Positions 13,552-23,848 of a stretch of DNA of 64,000 nucleotides are shown one piece after another. The first letter of the stretch is position 1; each line of letters opens with the position of its first letter. The notes under the pieces were generated by a model. It worked only from the letters and a program-made list of their open reading frames with translations. It had not been told where the DNA came from and did no database searches. This stretch comes from an uncultured Alteromonadaceae bacterium. GTDB taxonomy: Bacteria; Pseudomonadota; Gammaproteobacteria; Enterobacterales; Alteromonadaceae. The stretch lies in contig CANNDC010000004.1 in assembly GCA_947503265.1 (NCBI GenBank), forward strand, positions 124,001 through 188,000, written 5' to 3'. The position numbers and the translations under genes were made by a program.

Positions 13552-13581
13552 AAGCGTGTCTGTTAATAATGAGACACGCTT
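13552..13581. terminator. Bidirectional hairpin terminator
   Basis: AAGCGTGTCT, 10-base loop, AGACACGCTT, a perfect 10-bp stem between the convergent nitroreductase and saccharopine-dehydrogenase-like genes. The T-run is short (TTT), so efficiency is uncertain. Confidence 0.7.
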
Positions 13582-13604
13582 TCGACTTCAAATTTTCCCC
13601 ATTT

Positions 13605-14783
13605 TTAGTCTTTCTCGATGGTAAATGACATACCGGCTTTTTTAATTAACCTCGAAATCAACTTGTCACCCATCGCCGGGGCAGTGGTCCAAATACCACC
13701 GGTTACGGCGAGATTATCCTTTACCAGACATATCGCACTTTCCGAAATCATTTTCGAGGTAGATCCATAACCAGGATCCATACTTCCTTTTACTGACGCA
13801 ATATAAGGTTTGCCATCTACTTGGGCAGCGAATATCGCGTCGAAAAATCCGGCTTCTCGTTCATCTTTATTCGGGCCTTCGCCCGGTTTAGGGCCTTTAT
13901 CTCCCGACATGCTTTTATCTGATGCCACCGCATTTGCAATAGCTTCACCTTTGTCACCCGGTCCGGTAAACATCATTTCATCATAGATGAAGTTTTCACC
14001 GTATGCGTGACCTAGCAAATAATTTGAGCGGTGAATATTGCGCGTATTGATTGCCGCCATAATGAATGGTGCTGACCAGCTGTTGAATTCTTCTTCAAAT
14101 ATAGGTTTGTTGCCAAGTGGTTGCTCAGGCCCCATAAAACCCGGAGCCAATGAAAATGGATTCATCAGCACTTGCATAACTTTTTTATCTGCTTTAGCCG
14201 CGGCCATAGTCGCTTTCAGGCTAGCCGCAGTGCCACCAGAAAAAGTCCCTTTCATGCCGCGGACTCTCCCTTTGACTACAGAAGCCATATCTCCTGTCTT
14301 TGATTTAATGTGGTTTTGTAGAAAATACACACCAAGGTCAAATGGAATGGAATCAAAACCACACGAAAACACAATTCGTGCACCAGAATTTTCTGCTGCT
14401 GTTTGATGTTTATTTATCATGGTATGCATCCAAGCTGGCTCTCCACATAAATCAACATAGTCTGTTCCCAACTCAGCGCAAAGAGCGACTAGCTCATTGC
14501 CATATTTCTGATAAGGTCCAACTGTCGTTAATACAACTCGAGTGCTTTTCACCATACTTTCTAAACTGTCGAGATTGTCAGAATCAGCTACAAGCGATGG
14601 AATATGGCTGGGTATAGCCATTTTTGATTTGATGGATTCAAGTTTGTCTTTACTTCTTGCTGCAATCGCCCAAACCAATGAACTAGGATCAGCATAGTTT
14701 TTTGCTAAATATTCCGCGACCAATTGCCCTGTAAAACCTGTTGCGCCATATACTACAAGGTCGTATTTTCTATTTTCTGCCAT
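13605..14783 (-). CDS. Saccharopine dehydrogenase-like NAD(P)-binding oxidoreductase
   Basis: 392 residues. The N-terminal Rossmann motif VVYGATGFTGQLVAEYL (~10-26) and ARSKDKLESI mark the saccharopine dehydrogenase/trans-acting enoyl reductase group; GFDSIPFDLGVYFL and CLVKDNLAVTGGIWTTAPAM are further family segments. Related proteins are lipid-linked enoyl reductases in mycobacteria; the substrate in Gammaproteobacteria is unknown. It appears monocistronic, with a terminator downstream and ~165 bp before pykA. Confidence 0.8.
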   Translation of the reverse strand: MAENRKYDLVVYGATGFTGQLVAEYLAKNYADPSSLVWAIAARSKDKLESIKSKMAIPSHIPSLVADSDNLDSLESMVKSTRVVLTTVGPYQKYGNELVALCAELGTDYVDLCGEPAWMHTMINKHQTAAENSGARIVFSCGFDSIPFDLGVYFLQNHIKSKTGDMASVVKGRVRGMKGTFSGGTAASLKATMAAAKADKKVMQVLMNPFSLAPGFMGPEQPLGNKPIFEEEFNSWSAPFIMAAINTRNIHRSNYLLGHAYGENFIYDEMMFTGPGDKGEAIANAVASDKSMSGDKGPKPGEGPNKDEREAGFFDAIFAAQVDGKPYIASVKGSMDPGYGSTSKMISESAICLVKDNLAVTGGIWTTAPAMGDKLISRLIKKAGMSFTIEKD

Positions 14784-14896
14784 TTTATTTACTCAATTAG
14801 TCTTGCTCAATTATTAAGAATTGACGAATAGTAACGGCTATAAAATAAAAAGGAGAGTTTTGTTGGTGAATGGAAAACTATAGAAGATACATATAA

Positions 14897-14923
14897 CAAA
14901 AAGCCTGCGATGATAGCAGGCTG
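14897..14923 (-). terminator. Terminator for pykA
   Basis: AGCCTGC / GCAGGCT stem (14902-14908 with 14916-14922) followed on the minus strand by TTTTTGTT. It lies 26 bases past the pykA stop. Confidence 0.85.
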
Positions 14924-14948
14924 TTTGGTTAATACAAAAATAAGGGGG

Positions 14949-16385
14949 TTAAGGAACTGTGACTATCTTACAAGCGTTTGTTGAACCAGATGTTTCCATC
15001 ATGTCTCCATGAGTCATAATAAACTGGTCGCCACTTTCTAAAATTCCCTTACTAACAAGTGTGTCTATTACGTCTTGTTTCAGCTGGCCTGGTACTGAGC
15101 CTCTAGAATCGAAGTACACAGGTTTAACACCTCTTACAAGCGCCATACGAGTTAGCGTCGACTCATGTCGAGATAAGGCGTAAATTGGCAAAGAAGTCGT
15201 AATTCTAGACATCAATTTTGGTGTCTTGCCACTTTCTGTCAGCGCAACCAGCGCTTTAATTGAATGAAGATGGTTTGCCGCATAGACAGCTGATAAAGCG
15301 ATAGATTCACTAATAGATGTGAAGGTTTCGTCAACCCGGTGTTTAGAAATTTTTACGCTTGGGTGGGTTTCTGCCCCTTCACAAACACGTGCCATAGCCT
15401 CAACTGTTTCAACAGGGTAATCACCCGCCGCGGTTTCCGCTGAGAGCATTACTGCATCTGTGCCATCAAGCACAGCATTGGCTACATCCATTACCTCAGC
15501 ACGCGTCGGCATCGGACTGGTTATCATGGATTCCATCATCTGAGTTGCGGTAATTGCCACTTTATTTAATTGCCTAGAACGAGCAATTAACTTTTTCTGT
15601 ACACCAACAAGTTCAGCATCTCCGATTTCGACACCTAGATCTCCACGAGCTACCATTACCGCATCTGATGCTGAGATAATGTCATCGATAGCTTCATCGC
15701 TTGCCACCGTTTCAGCACGCTCAACTTTTGCACAAATTAGTGCATCGCAACCTGCTTCTACAGCAAGCTTTCTTGCGTAGTCAAGGTCGGCGCCAGAACG
15801 AGGGAAAGAAACAGCAAGGTAATCAACTTGGATCGCGGCCGCTGTTTTTATATCCGCTTTATCTTTTTCGGTTAACGCTTCTGCAGAAAGTCCACCACCC
15901 AGACGATTTATGCCTTTATTATTAGATAGTTTCCCGCCAACCGTTACGACTGTATGCACTTTGTTGCCATCGACATTATCGACCTTGAGTTGAATGCGTC
16001 CATCATCCAACAATAAGAGGTCACCGCTAAATACATCTTGCGGAAGTGCTTTGTAATCTATGCCGACCGCGGTCTGATTGCCATCTTCTTTGCCCATTTC
16101 CGCATCGAGAATAAATTTATCGCCGATATCCAAGTGAATGGCACCTTCTTTAAATTTTGAAACTCGAATTTTAGGTCCTTGCAAATCACCTAAAATACCC
16201 ACGTATTTACCGAGCTTTTTAGCACATTCACGAACAATGTTTGCGCGATTGATATGATCTTCAGCCGTGCCGTGAGAGAAGTTCATTCGAACTACATTCG
16301 CACCAGCCTTAATTATGGCTTCAATGGTTTCTGGAGTATCGGTCGCGGGGCCAAGAGTGGCAAGAATTTTGGTACGTCTTAACAT
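14949..16385 (-). CDS. pykA: Pyruvate kinase II
   Basis: Converts phosphoenolpyruvate and ADP to pyruvate and ATP; 478 residues. The start [20 protein letters not shown] aligns with E. coli PykA, so the in-frame start 16 codons upstream (16433) is rejected. Signature [13 protein letters not shown], the active-site segment [20 protein letters not shown] and [10 protein letters not shown] are intact. The [18 protein letters not shown] segment is more PykA- than PykF-like. A perfect HexR-type operator lies 89 bp upstream, tying this step to the Entner-Doudoroff operon. Confidence 0.95.
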   Translation of the reverse strand: MLRRTKILATLGPATDTPETIEAIIKAGANVVRMNFSHGTAEDHINRANIVRECAKKLGKYVGILGDLQGPKIRVSKFKEGAIHLDIGDKFILDAEMGKEDGNQTAVGIDYKALPQDVFSGDLLLLDDGRIQLKVDNVDGNKVHTVVTVGGKLSNNKGINRLGGGLSAEALTEKDKADIKTAAAIQVDYLAVSFPRSGADLDYARKLAVEAGCDALICAKVERAETVASDEAIDDIISASDAVMVARGDLGVEIGDAELVGVQKKLIARSRQLNKVAITATQMMESMITSPMPTRAEVMDVANAVLDGTDAVMLSAETAAGDYPVETVEAMARVCEGAETHPSVKISKHRVDETFTSISESIALSAVYAANHLHSIKALVALTESGKTPKLMSRITTSLPIYALSRHESTLTRMALVRGVKPVYFDSRGSVPGQLKQDVIDTLVSKGILESGDQFIMTHGDMMETSGSTNACKIVTVP

Positions 16386-16473
16386 AAAGTAGGACTCAAC
16401 TAAGGTTGTGAAAATCAGCAAGGACTTGCGCAATATTTAGTGCAAGTCACATAAGATAGTAGTTATTAATTAT

Positions 16474-16488
16474 TGTAATTTTATTACA
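16474..16488. promoter_or_regulatory. HexR operator upstream of pykA (perfect consensus match)
   Basis: TGTAATTTTATTACA matches the known HexR consensus TGTARTWWWATTACA at every position. It lies 89 bp upstream of the pykA start and ~70 bp past the hexR stop. HexR is released by KDPG, the Entner-Doudoroff intermediate. Binding is inferred, not shown. Confidence 0.85.
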
Positions 16489-16558
16489 GAATATTAGTCT
16501 ATTAGGCAACAAAAGTGAAATTGTTAAACTATAAATTTCCTTCAATCATCTTAAACCT

Positions 16559-17404
16559 TTAATTTTTTTCGAAACGAGAACCCCTTAATGTGTCTTTCAC
16601 ACGCTTTAAATTCTCTCTAAATTTACCGCCGCGTCGAAGTGTAAACCCAGTCGCTAAGATATCAATAAGCGTTAGCTGGGCAATACGCGAGGCCATTGGC
16701 ATATACATATCAGTGTCTTCTGGCACTTCCAACGAAAGCACAAGGTTACATTCTTTTGCCAATGGACTGTTTTTTGACGTGATTCCAACCACTGTCGCAT
16801 CATTTGTTCTTGCTATATGCGCAATTTCCACCAAACTTTTGGTTCTACCAGTATGAGAAATTAATACCACAACATCATCTTCGTCAGAATTCATGCAACT
16901 CATTCGTTGCATCAGTACATCTTCAAAATAAACAACAGGCACATTAAAACGGAAGAATTTATTTAATGCATCGTGAGCAACTGAGGCGGAAGCTCCAAGC
17001 CCGAAAAAAGATATCTTTTGTGCTTGGGTAAGTAAATCAACTACGCGATTGATAGTACTGACATCGACCGACTGACGAGCGACTTCCAGTGATGCCATGG
17101 TAGATTCAAATATTTTGTTAGTGTATTCCTCAGGACCATCGTGTTCTTCCACATGTCTATTGACATAGGGCGTACCATTGGCGAGGCTTTGCGCTAAGTG
17201 TAATTTAAAATCGGGAAATCCTTTCGTATCAAGGCGTCGACAAAATCGATTTACTGTTGGTTCACTCACATCTGATATTTTAGCTAGTGTTGCAATACTA
17301 GAGTGAATCGCATTTTGCGGGTTGTCGAGAATGACTTCAGCCACTTTTCGCTCTGATTTGCTAAACGCTGATTTATGCTGAGTAATTTTTTCTAGAATAT
17401 TCAT
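16559..17404 (-). CDS. hexR: HexR, RpiR-family regulator of central carbon metabolism
   Basis: 281 residues: an N-terminal RpiR helix-turn-helix (~1-77, with STIATLAKISDVSEPTVNRF at the HTH) and a C-terminal SIS sugar-phosphate domain (~115-250, GLGASASVAHDALNKFF and VVLISHTGRTKSL). In Shewanella and Pseudomonas HexR represses zwf, edd, eda and gap-type genes and responds to KDPG. Here it diverges from zwf and lies next to pykA, with consensus sites beside both targets. Start ATG at 17404 gives the standard length. Confidence 0.94.
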   Translation of the reverse strand: MNILEKITQHKSAFSKSERKVAEVILDNPQNAIHSSIATLAKISDVSEPTVNRFCRRLDTKGFPDFKLHLAQSLANGTPYVNRHVEEHDGPEEYTNKIFESTMASLEVARQSVDVSTINRVVDLLTQAQKISFFGLGASASVAHDALNKFFRFNVPVVYFEDVLMQRMSCMNSDEDDVVVLISHTGRTKSLVEIAHIARTNDATVVGITSKNSPLAKECNLVLSLEVPEDTDMYMPMASRIAQLTLIDILATGFTLRRGGKFRENLKRVKDTLRGSRFEKN

Positions 17405-17500
17405 AAGCGAATAATACTCTTTTTTATTATAATCTTTCGTAGATAATCTACATTAATGTCTTGATTACGCGAGTGAAACCAAGCTCTATGTTCGAATTGT

Positions 17501-17515
17501 TGTAATTTTTTGACA
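17501..17515. promoter_or_regulatory. Weak HexR-like site in the hexR/zwf divergent region
   Basis: TGTAATTTTTTGACA differs from TGTARTWWWATTACA at two positions. It lies ~97 bp upstream of hexR on its own side of the divergent region, so could serve autoregulation. The match is modest in AT-rich DNA and may be chance. Confidence 0.35.
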
Positions 17516-17587
17516 ATTTATCCAGTACTTTTTAGCAAAAATAGTAAAAACTATCCGAAAGTATGGGGTATTTGAACGCATTTTTGT

Positions 17588-17602
17588 TGTAATATTACTA
17601 CA
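17588..17602. promoter_or_regulatory. HexR operator upstream of zwf
   Basis: TGTAATATTACTACA matches the HexR consensus TGTARTWWWATTACA with one mismatch (C at position 11). It is 116 bp upstream of the zwf start in the 313-bp hexR/zwf divergent region; apart from this and the weaker site at 17501 I see no other defined element there. Confidence 0.75.
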
Positions 17603-17717
17603 GTTGATGTTATACGTTTAGTTATGCGTTTAATAGTAGAGTAATATTCGGATAGTAGAATATAGAGTGGTAAACTCTAATTTTCATCCCCCTATACATA
17701 AACAGGCTAAAAATTTT

Positions 17718-19208
17718 ATGGTGCAAATAAAGACTTTCGAACCATGCGACTTTGTTCTTTTTGGGACAAAAGGCGATCTCGCACGTCGTAAATTGCTTCC
17801 CTCCTTATTTCAGTTGGAAAAAGCAAATTTAGTTGACGAAAAAACTCGAATCATAGGAGTGGCTCGCCAGGATTTCAGCCTTGATGAGTATGTTGACCTA
17901 GTAAAGGAAAATATTGAATCCTTTGGAGACGAGGAGTTTTGCGAAGAGACTTGGGTAAAATTTAAAGAAAAATTAGATTATATTCGTGTCGATATGATGG
18001 ATATCGATAGCTATCAGGTGTTTAAAGAGCACGTTAGTAAAGAGAAAACCATGGTGTGTTACCTGGCGACTCCTCCATCTCTTTTTGGCGATATATGCCG
18101 AGGACTAAATGCCGCGGACATTATTGATGAAAGCGTCAGGGTTGTATTGGAAAAACCCCTTGGTCACGATTTAGCGTCATCTAAAGTTATCAACGATCAG
18201 GTTGCTGAATTTTTTGAAGAAAGCCAAATTTACCGCATTGACCACTATTTAGGTAAAGAAACGGTACTTAATTTGATTGCACTGCGTTTTGCGAACTCAA
18301 TATTCGCTACTAACTGGGATCACAATTGTATTGATCATGTGCAAATTTCAGTGGCTGAATCTGTTGGTATTGAAGGCAGATGGGGCTATTTCGATGAAGC
18401 AGGTCAAATGCGCGATATGGTTCAAAACCACTTGCTACAAATATTGACGCTGATCGCCATGGAACCACCAACAACCTTAGATGCAAACAGCATTCGAGAT
18501 GAGAAACTAAAAGTACTCAAAGCATTGCGTCCAATTACAGCAGCCAATGTATCGGATGACACAGTGCGTGGGCAATATGTTGGTGGATTTGTTAAAGGAA
18601 AAGAAGTTCCTGGATACCTTGATGAGGAAGGAGCCAATACGGCTTCTAAAACAGAGACTTTTGTTGCGGTTAAAGCGCATTTGGATAACTGGCGCTGGGC
18701 TGGAGTGCCATTTTACCTACGCACAGGCAAACGACTACCAAGCAAAACTAGTGAAGTTGTTATTTACTTTAAACGCCAACCTCACAATCTGTTTGGCGAA
18801 AGCTTCTCTCAACTGCCACCCAACAAACTGACTATAAGACTTCAACCTGATGAAGGTGTAGAAGTCACCGTCATGAATAAAGTGCCCGGTTTAAATGGTA
18901 CAGGTCCCATGAAGCTACAGAAGTCAAAGCTCAACTTGAGTTTCTCTGAGACATTCAAAAACGAGCGAATTGCCGATGCTTACGAAAAATTACTGTTGGA
19001 AGTAATGAAAGGTAATCAGGCGCTATTTGTTCGTCGTGACGAAGTAGAACAAGCATGGACTTGGGTTGATGGAATTTTCAATGCATGGAAAGTGGCAGAT
19101 GAACTACCTGAACCATATCAAGCTGGTACTTGGGGGCCAGTTGCGTCTATAGCCATGTTGGCAAGAAGCAACCGCTCTTGGTACGAAAGCCCTATAGGGA
19201 AAAAATAA
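17718..19208 (+). CDS. zwf: Glucose-6-phosphate 1-dehydrogenase
   Basis: First enzyme of the oxidative branch: glucose-6-phosphate to 6-phosphogluconolactone with NAD(P)+. 496 residues from MVQIKTFEPCDFVLFGTKGD, aligned to E. coli Zwf; a GTG 17 codons upstream (17667) is possible but gives an unusual extension. The coenzyme motif FGTKGDLARRKLLPSL and the substrate motif RIDHYLGKETVLN are intact. It heads zwf-pgl-edd-glk-eda; only one base separates it from pgl. There is no gnd in the operon, so flux is expected to go through Entner-Doudoroff. Confidence 0.95.
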   Translation: MVQIKTFEPCDFVLFGTKGDLARRKLLPSLFQLEKANLVDEKTRIIGVARQDFSLDEYVDLVKENIESFGDEEFCEETWVKFKEKLDYIRVDMMDIDSYQVFKEHVSKEKTMVCYLATPPSLFGDICRGLNAADIIDESVRVVLEKPLGHDLASSKVINDQVAEFFEESQIYRIDHYLGKETVLNLIALRFANSIFATNWDHNCIDHVQISVAESVGIEGRWGYFDEAGQMRDMVQNHLLQILTLIAMEPPTTLDANSIRDEKLKVLKALRPITAANVSDDTVRGQYVGGFVKGKEVPGYLDEEGANTASKTETFVAVKAHLDNWRWAGVPFYLRTGKRLPSKTSEVVIYFKRQPHNLFGESFSQLPPNKLTIRLQPDEGVEVTVMNKVPGLNGTGPMKLQKSKLNLSFSETFKNERIADAYEKLLLEVMKGNQALFVRRDEVEQAWTWVDGIFNAWKVADELPEPYQAGTWGPVASIAMLARSNRSWYESPIGKK

Positions 19209-19209
19209 C

Positions 19210-19899
19210 GTGGCTTTGATTGAAAATATATACAATTCAACAGAAGAGTTGAACAAGGATTTTTCAGCCAAAATCGTTGCTATTTTGAAACAGGGGATTG
19301 CAGAAAACGGTCGAGCGAGTTTGATCGTTTCAGGGGGGCGTACTCCTAAACCTCTGTTCCATATATTGTCTAATACAGTTCTTGACTGGGATAAGGTAGA
19401 TATCAGCCTTGCAGATGAACGCTGGGTAGATCAAACAGATCCTGCCAGCAATGAGACAATGGTGCGTGAAAATTTGATAACAAACCTAGCAGCTAATGCT
19501 AATTTTATTGGATTAAAAACTCATCAAGCAGACGCAACTGATGCGGTTGAAGAATGTACTGAAAACTTTAAGCAAATTAGTACGCCTTTTGATGTGTTGA
19601 TTTTGGGTATGGGCGAAGATGGCCATACTGCTTCTTTGTTTCCTTGCTCAGACCAGATAAAACAAGGATTGGATCTCAATACACAAGCATCATTTATTGC
19701 GGTTCAACCAACGACAGCGCCAAATCAGAGAATGTCGCTGACATTAAAAGCCCTTCTTAATAGTAAAAATATTTTTTTACACCTAACGGGTGAGTCTAAA
19801 CGCACGGTATTAGCTAAAGCACTAAACAGCGATGAATTGGAAATGCCAATCAGCGCTGTTTTAAATAGAAGCAAAGTGCAGCTCGTTTGGGCGCCATAG
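19210..19899 (+). CDS. pgl: 6-phosphogluconolactonase
   Basis: Hydrolyses 6-phosphogluconolactone. 229 residues of the DevB/SOL type, with [10 protein letters not shown] (~37-46), ADERWV (~71-76) and [13 protein letters not shown] (~134-146). It starts with GTG one base after the zwf stop and ends in TAG within the Shine-Dalgarno of edd, so translation is probably coupled. Confidence 0.94.
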   Translation: MALIENIYNSTEELNKDFSAKIVAILKQGIAENGRASLIVSGGRTPKPLFHILSNTVLDWDKVDISLADERWVDQTDPASNETMVRENLITNLAANANFIGLKTHQADATDAVEECTENFKQISTPFDVLILGMGEDGHTASLFPCSDQIKQGLDLNTQASFIAVQPTTAPNQRMSLTLKALLNSKNIFLHLTGESKRTVLAKALNSDELEMPISAVLNRSKVQLVWAP

Positions 19900-19907
19900 G
19901 AGAAGCA

Positions 19908-21743
19908 ATGAATTCAGTAATTAATGAAGTTACGCAGCGTATTGAAGAGCGCAGTCGTAACTCTCGAAAGCAATATCTTGCGAAGATTGAAAATGCAAGG
20001 TTAGAAGGTCCTCATCGTGGAGTGTTGTCGTGCGGTAACCTGGCACACGGGTTTGCAGCATGCAGTACACAAGACAAATCAGATCTTACTAGCATGACCA
20101 AAGCGAACATCGCAATTGTTTCTTCATACAATGACATGCTTTCAGCGCATCAACCATATGAGTCCTACCCGCAAATATTGAAAGACGCTATTAGCGAAGT
20201 AGGCAGTGTAGCGCAATTTGCTGGCGGTGTACCTGCCATGTGTGATGGTGTGACTCAGGGAAATCCTGGTATGGATCTGAGTCTATTGAGTCGCGATGTT
20301 ATTGCACTCTCGACCGCTGTCGGTTTGTCGCACAATATGTTCGATGGCACCTTGATGCTTGGGATCTGCGATAAAATCGTACCAGGCTTGCTTATCGGTG
20401 CGTTAAGTTTTGGTCACTTGCCCACGGTATTCGTACCGGCAGGACCAATGCCCTCTGGTTTACCTAATAAAGAAAAAGCGCGAGTCAGACAAGCTTATGC
20501 GCAAGGAAAAGCCACTCGAGCGGAATTACTGGAAGCCGAATCTAAAAGCTACCATTCAGCTGGGACTTGTACCTTTTATGGTACGGCCAATAGTAACCAG
20601 CTTGTAGTTGAAGTTATGGGTCTACACTTACCTGGCTCGTCATTTGTCAATCCAGGAACTGAACTAAGAGACGCATTGACTAAGGCAGCAGCAAAACAAG
20701 TAACTCGTATCACAGATTTAGGAGATAATTATTCTCCAATTGGTCATATCGTCAATGCCAAATCAATTGTAAACGGCATAGTGGCACTGTTAGCAACAGG
20801 TGGGTCTACCAACCATACTATGCACCTTGTAGCAGTCGCTAAAGCAGCTGGTTACGAAATTAATTGGGACGACTTCTCTGATATCTCGAATGCAGTTCCT
20901 TTGTTGACGCGAATTTATCCAAATGGTTCTGCAGATATTAATCACTTCACTGCTGCTGGCGGAATGTCGCTGCTATTCAAAGAGCTATTAGAAGCTGGAC
21001 TTGTTCACAATGACGTTAAGACTATTTGCGGTGATGGACTAGAGCGCTACACTAAAGAACCTATCTTAAAAGATGGTGAGCTTACGTGGCAAGATGGTCC
21101 ACAAGAAAGTCTAGATGTCGAAGTGGTTTCAAGTGTAGCTGAACCTTTTAAGCCGGATGGCGGTCTTTCGGTTTTACATGGCAATCTAGGTCGAGCAGTT
21201 ATGAAAACCTCTGCATTAAGGGAACCTCATTGCCGTATCAAGGCACCAGCGGTTGTGTTTGAAGACCAGTTTGAATTATATGATGCATTCAAATCAGGCA
21301 AGTTAGATAAAGATTGCGTAGTCGTTGTGCGATTTCAAGGGCCAGCCGCAATCGGTATGCCTGAGCTTCATAGTTTGACTCCGCCACTCGGTGTTTTGCA
21401 AGACAAAGGCTTTAAAGTTGCTTTGGTAACCGATGGTCGAATGTCTGGCGCGTCGGGCAAGGTACCTGCGGCAATACACGTAACACCAGAAGCATTACAC
21501 GGTGGTTTGCTTGCCAAGGTGCAAACGGGTGATTTAATAGAATTGAATACTGAAACAGGCGAAATGTGTTTACACGTTGATACTGATACGTTGTCAAAAC
21601 GTGTTGCTAAGCTAGCACACACGGAAAAACATCAAATTGGTATGGGTCGTGAAATGTTCGCTGGAATGCGCAACACAATAACAGGTGCGGAACAAGGTGC
21701 ATGTACTTTGTTCACGTCTATGGTCGATTCTGATGTCAGTTAA
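19908..21743 (+). CDS. edd: Phosphogluconate dehydratase
   Basis: Dehydrates 6-phosphogluconate to KDPG; a 4Fe-4S enzyme of the IlvD/Edd family, 611 residues. The ATG at 19908 follows TAGGAGA at 19897-19903, so the in-frame ATG at 19887 inside pgl is rejected. Cys-bearing motifs [21 protein letters not shown] and [12 protein letters not shown] are present, with [12 protein letters not shown] near the C-terminus. The last 11 bases overlap glk. Confidence 0.95.
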   Translation: MNSVINEVTQRIEERSRNSRKQYLAKIENARLEGPHRGVLSCGNLAHGFAACSTQDKSDLTSMTKANIAIVSSYNDMLSAHQPYESYPQILKDAISEVGSVAQFAGGVPAMCDGVTQGNPGMDLSLLSRDVIALSTAVGLSHNMFDGTLMLGICDKIVPGLLIGALSFGHLPTVFVPAGPMPSGLPNKEKARVRQAYAQGKATRAELLEAESKSYHSAGTCTFYGTANSNQLVVEVMGLHLPGSSFVNPGTELRDALTKAAAKQVTRITDLGDNYSPIGHIVNAKSIVNGIVALLATGGSTNHTMHLVAVAKAAGYEINWDDFSDISNAVPLLTRIYPNGSADINHFTAAGGMSLLFKELLEAGLVHNDVKTICGDGLERYTKEPILKDGELTWQDGPQESLDVEVVSSVAEPFKPDGGLSVLHGNLGRAVMKTSALREPHCRIKAPAVVFEDQFELYDAFKSGKLDKDCVVVVRFQGPAAIGMPELHSLTPPLGVLQDKGFKVALVTDGRMSGASGKVPAAIHVTPEALHGGLLAKVQTGDLIELNTETGEMCLHVDTDTLSKRVAKLAHTEKHQIGMGREMFAGMRNTITGAEQGACTLFTSMVDSDVS

Positions 21744-22686
21744 TTTTGTAGCAGATGTAGGCGGAACGAATATTCGATTAGCTCAAGTTCAAGATGGCAA
21801 GCTGACTCAGATTAAAAAGTATCTGTGTAAAGATTTTGCCACCATAGGTGATGCTATCAGTCACTATATGGATAGCTTTTCTGAACTGACGTTTACCGCT
21901 GGGTGCATCGCTATCGCTTGTCCCGTGCCGGGTGATTGGGTGAAAATGACCAATCACACGTGGGAATTCTCTACACAAGAATTGACAGAGTCGCTTAAGT
22001 TAGAATGGCTTGGTGTGATCAATGATTTTGCTTCTGTCGCATACTCTTTGCCGGTTTTAGATGAATCTCAAAAAGCACAGATTGGTCAAGGAACGGTCAA
22101 AGAAAACGGTAACATAGCTGTGTTTGGACCGGGTACTGGCTTAGGCGTAGAGCATTTAACTATCACTGATAGTGGCTGGAAAGCTCTGGACGGTGAAGGA
22201 GGGCATGTAGATTTCGCCCCACATGATGAAAATGATATCGCTATCTGGCACTACCTGAAAAATAAACTTGGCTATGTGTCGGCAGAAGAAGTGATGTCGG
22301 GCAGGGGACTGGTGCAAATATACGAAGGTTTAGCCGCCAGTCAGAAGCAGGCTGCCGTATATACCGACCCAGCTGAGATTACCAGTAAAGCACTTTCCCA
22401 AGAATGCCGTTTATGTGAACAAACATTGTCTCAATTCTGCAAAATCATGGGTAATTTTGCGGGGAATTTAGCCGTAAACTTGAATACAACTGGCGGAGTT
22501 TATATTGGTGGAGGCATAGCCTCTCGGTTTATAGACTACATTAAGAACAGTGAATTTAGAGCAAGATTCGAAGATAGAGGGCGTTTCAGTCATTACGTCA
22601 GAAATATTCCCACTTTCATTATTACAGAACCCGATCACGGGTTATTAGGCGCTGCCGCCTATTTAGATCAAAACTACAAGGGTTAA
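21733..22686 (+). CDS. glk: Glucokinase (bacterial Glk type)
   Basis: Phosphorylates glucose with ATP; 317 residues. [19 protein letters not shown] carries the phosphate-1 ATP motif, [11 protein letters not shown] and [11 protein letters not shown] are the conserved sugar/ATP regions, and [16 protein letters not shown] closes the ATP site. The start at 21733 lies inside the edd 3' end; a longer frame from 21685 would overlap edd by 59 bases and is less likely. It supplies glucose-6-phosphate to zwf. Confidence 0.93.
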   Translation: MSVNFVADVGGTNIRLAQVQDGKLTQIKKYLCKDFATIGDAISHYMDSFSELTFTAGCIAIACPVPGDWVKMTNHTWEFSTQELTESLKLEWLGVINDFASVAYSLPVLDESQKAQIGQGTVKENGNIAVFGPGTGLGVEHLTITDSGWKALDGEGGHVDFAPHDENDIAIWHYLKNKLGYVSAEEVMSGRGLVQIYEGLAASQKQAAVYTDPAEITSKALSQECRLCEQTLSQFCKIMGNFAGNLAVNLNTTGGVYIGGGIASRFIDYIKNSEFRARFEDRGRFSHYVRNIPTFIITEPDHGLLGAAAYLDQNYKG

Positions 22687-22689
22687 ATA

Positions 22690-23343
22690 ATGTCATTCAA
22701 TTGGAAAGTGTCCTCTGATGAGGTGTTTAAACAAGGACCTGTTGTTCCTGTCTTGGTTATTAACGATGTCGAGAAAGCTGTTCCATTGGCCAAAGCGCTA
22801 ATGGCTGGCGGCATAAACGTGTTAGAAGTCACATTGAGAACAGATTCAGCGTTAGAGGTAATAAAACGAATAGCTGATGAAGTGCCAGACGCTATGATAG
22901 GTGCAGGTACTGTAACAAACGAACAACAGTTGCAAGCTGTCATTGATGCAGGCGCTAAATTTGCGATTAGTCCTGGGCTAACAACCAATTTACTTGAAGC
23001 TGGAAAGCGCGGTTCAATTTCGCTAATCCCAGGGATTTCTTCTATTTCAGAATTGATGAAGGGGTTGGATTTGGGTTATACCCATTTCAAATTTTTCCCA
23101 GCAGAGGCTTCAGGTGGAATAAAAGCGCTAAAATCCATTGGCGGGCCATTCCCTAAGGTTACATTTTGTCCTACTGGTGGAATTGGGCCAAATAACTATT
23201 TAGATTATTTAGCACTACCCAATGTCGTTTGCGCTGGCGGGTCATGGTTAGCACCTGACGATGCAGTTGAAGCGGGAGACTGGGACCGCGTAACCCAGTT
23301 AGCAAAAGAAGCTGTAGCAGGCGCAAGTACGCTTAACAAATAA
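22690..23343 (+). CDS. eda: KDPG aldolase (2-dehydro-3-deoxyphosphogluconate aldolase)
   Basis: Splits KDPG to pyruvate and glyceraldehyde-3-phosphate, the last Entner-Doudoroff step. 217 residues; [22 protein letters not shown] and the Schiff-base Lys in [12 protein letters not shown] (~133) are intact. It begins three bases after glk and ends the operon at a terminator. Confidence 0.95.
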   Translation: MSFNWKVSSDEVFKQGPVVPVLVINDVEKAVPLAKALMAGGINVLEVTLRTDSALEVIKRIADEVPDAMIGAGTVTNEQQLQAVIDAGAKFAISPGLTTNLLEAGKRGSISLIPGISSISELMKGLDLGYTHFKFFPAEASGGIKALKSIGGPFPKVTFCPTGGIGPNNYLDYLALPNVVCAGGSWLAPDDAVEAGDWDRVTQLAKEAVAGASTLNK

Positions 23344-23353
23344 CCAAAAAATC

Positions 23354-23383
23354 AACATGCCCGATAATACAATCGGGCGTGTT
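23354..23383. terminator. Hairpin between eda and the MOSC gene
   Basis: AACATGCCCGAT, AATACA loop, ATCGGGCGTGTT: a 12-pair stem with one A-G mismatch, between convergent genes. Flanking T-runs are weak on the plus side, while an A-run (T-run on the minus strand) lies at 23346-23352. Confidence 0.7.
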
Positions 23384-23404
23384 AGCTAATTTACCTCAAT
23401 GTCT

Positions 23405-23848
23405 TTATCTCTGGCTCCTTAACTCAACCTTGTCTCCAACTTGAATACTCCCGCCGTGCAGCACTTTGCAGCAAACGCCACCACGCCAATTTGGGGTTAG
23501 CGCTTGTTTTAGACCTTGATGGAATTGGTCCATTTTTTTGCAAGGATCGGTTTCACCTCTTATCTCTAGGATCAAATCGTCGATGACGATGAACTTGCCA
23601 AGCATCTTCTCACTAAATTCTATTTTGTCTACCAGCAAATTGGCTCGTCTTGCAGTCCAAGGTAATTCAACATCTAATTCGTTACAGGCTTGTTGCCACT
23701 GAACCATACTCAGCACAGTAACCTGACGATCACTAGGAGGGCGTCTAAAATCCTCTTCTAACCCTGCATCTAAGGTAATGCAAGTGTGTTCGCTAGTATG
23801 CATAGGTCCGTTTTTTTGTGAGCGAGTGGCGATGCCTAATAGTTTCAT
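23405..23848 (-). CDS. MOSC domain protein
   Basis: 147 residues forming a stand-alone MOSC (Moco sulfurase C-terminal) domain. The conserved Cys is expected in RGGVCCKVLHGGSI (~121-134), followed by the VGDKVEL strand. MOSC proteins bind or transfer sulfur on molybdenum cofactor (YiiM and YcbX reduce hydroxylated bases). It overlaps the MATE gene by ATGA and is the last gene of a moeA-containing operon, which fits a role in Moco chemistry. Substrate unknown. Confidence 0.82.
   Translation of the reverse strand: MKLLGIATRSQKNGPMHTSEHTCITLDAGLEEDFRRPPSDRQVTVLSMVQWQQACNELDVELPWTARRANLLVDKIEFSEKMLGKFIVIDDLILEIRGETDPCKKMDQFHQGLKQALTPNWRGGVCCKVLHGGSIQVGDKVELRSQR

Noticed and set aside
14038..14406. 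122-codon frame antisense to the saccharopine-dehydrogenase-like gene
   Set aside because: Shadow of the real gene; low-complexity hydrophobic product with no family features.
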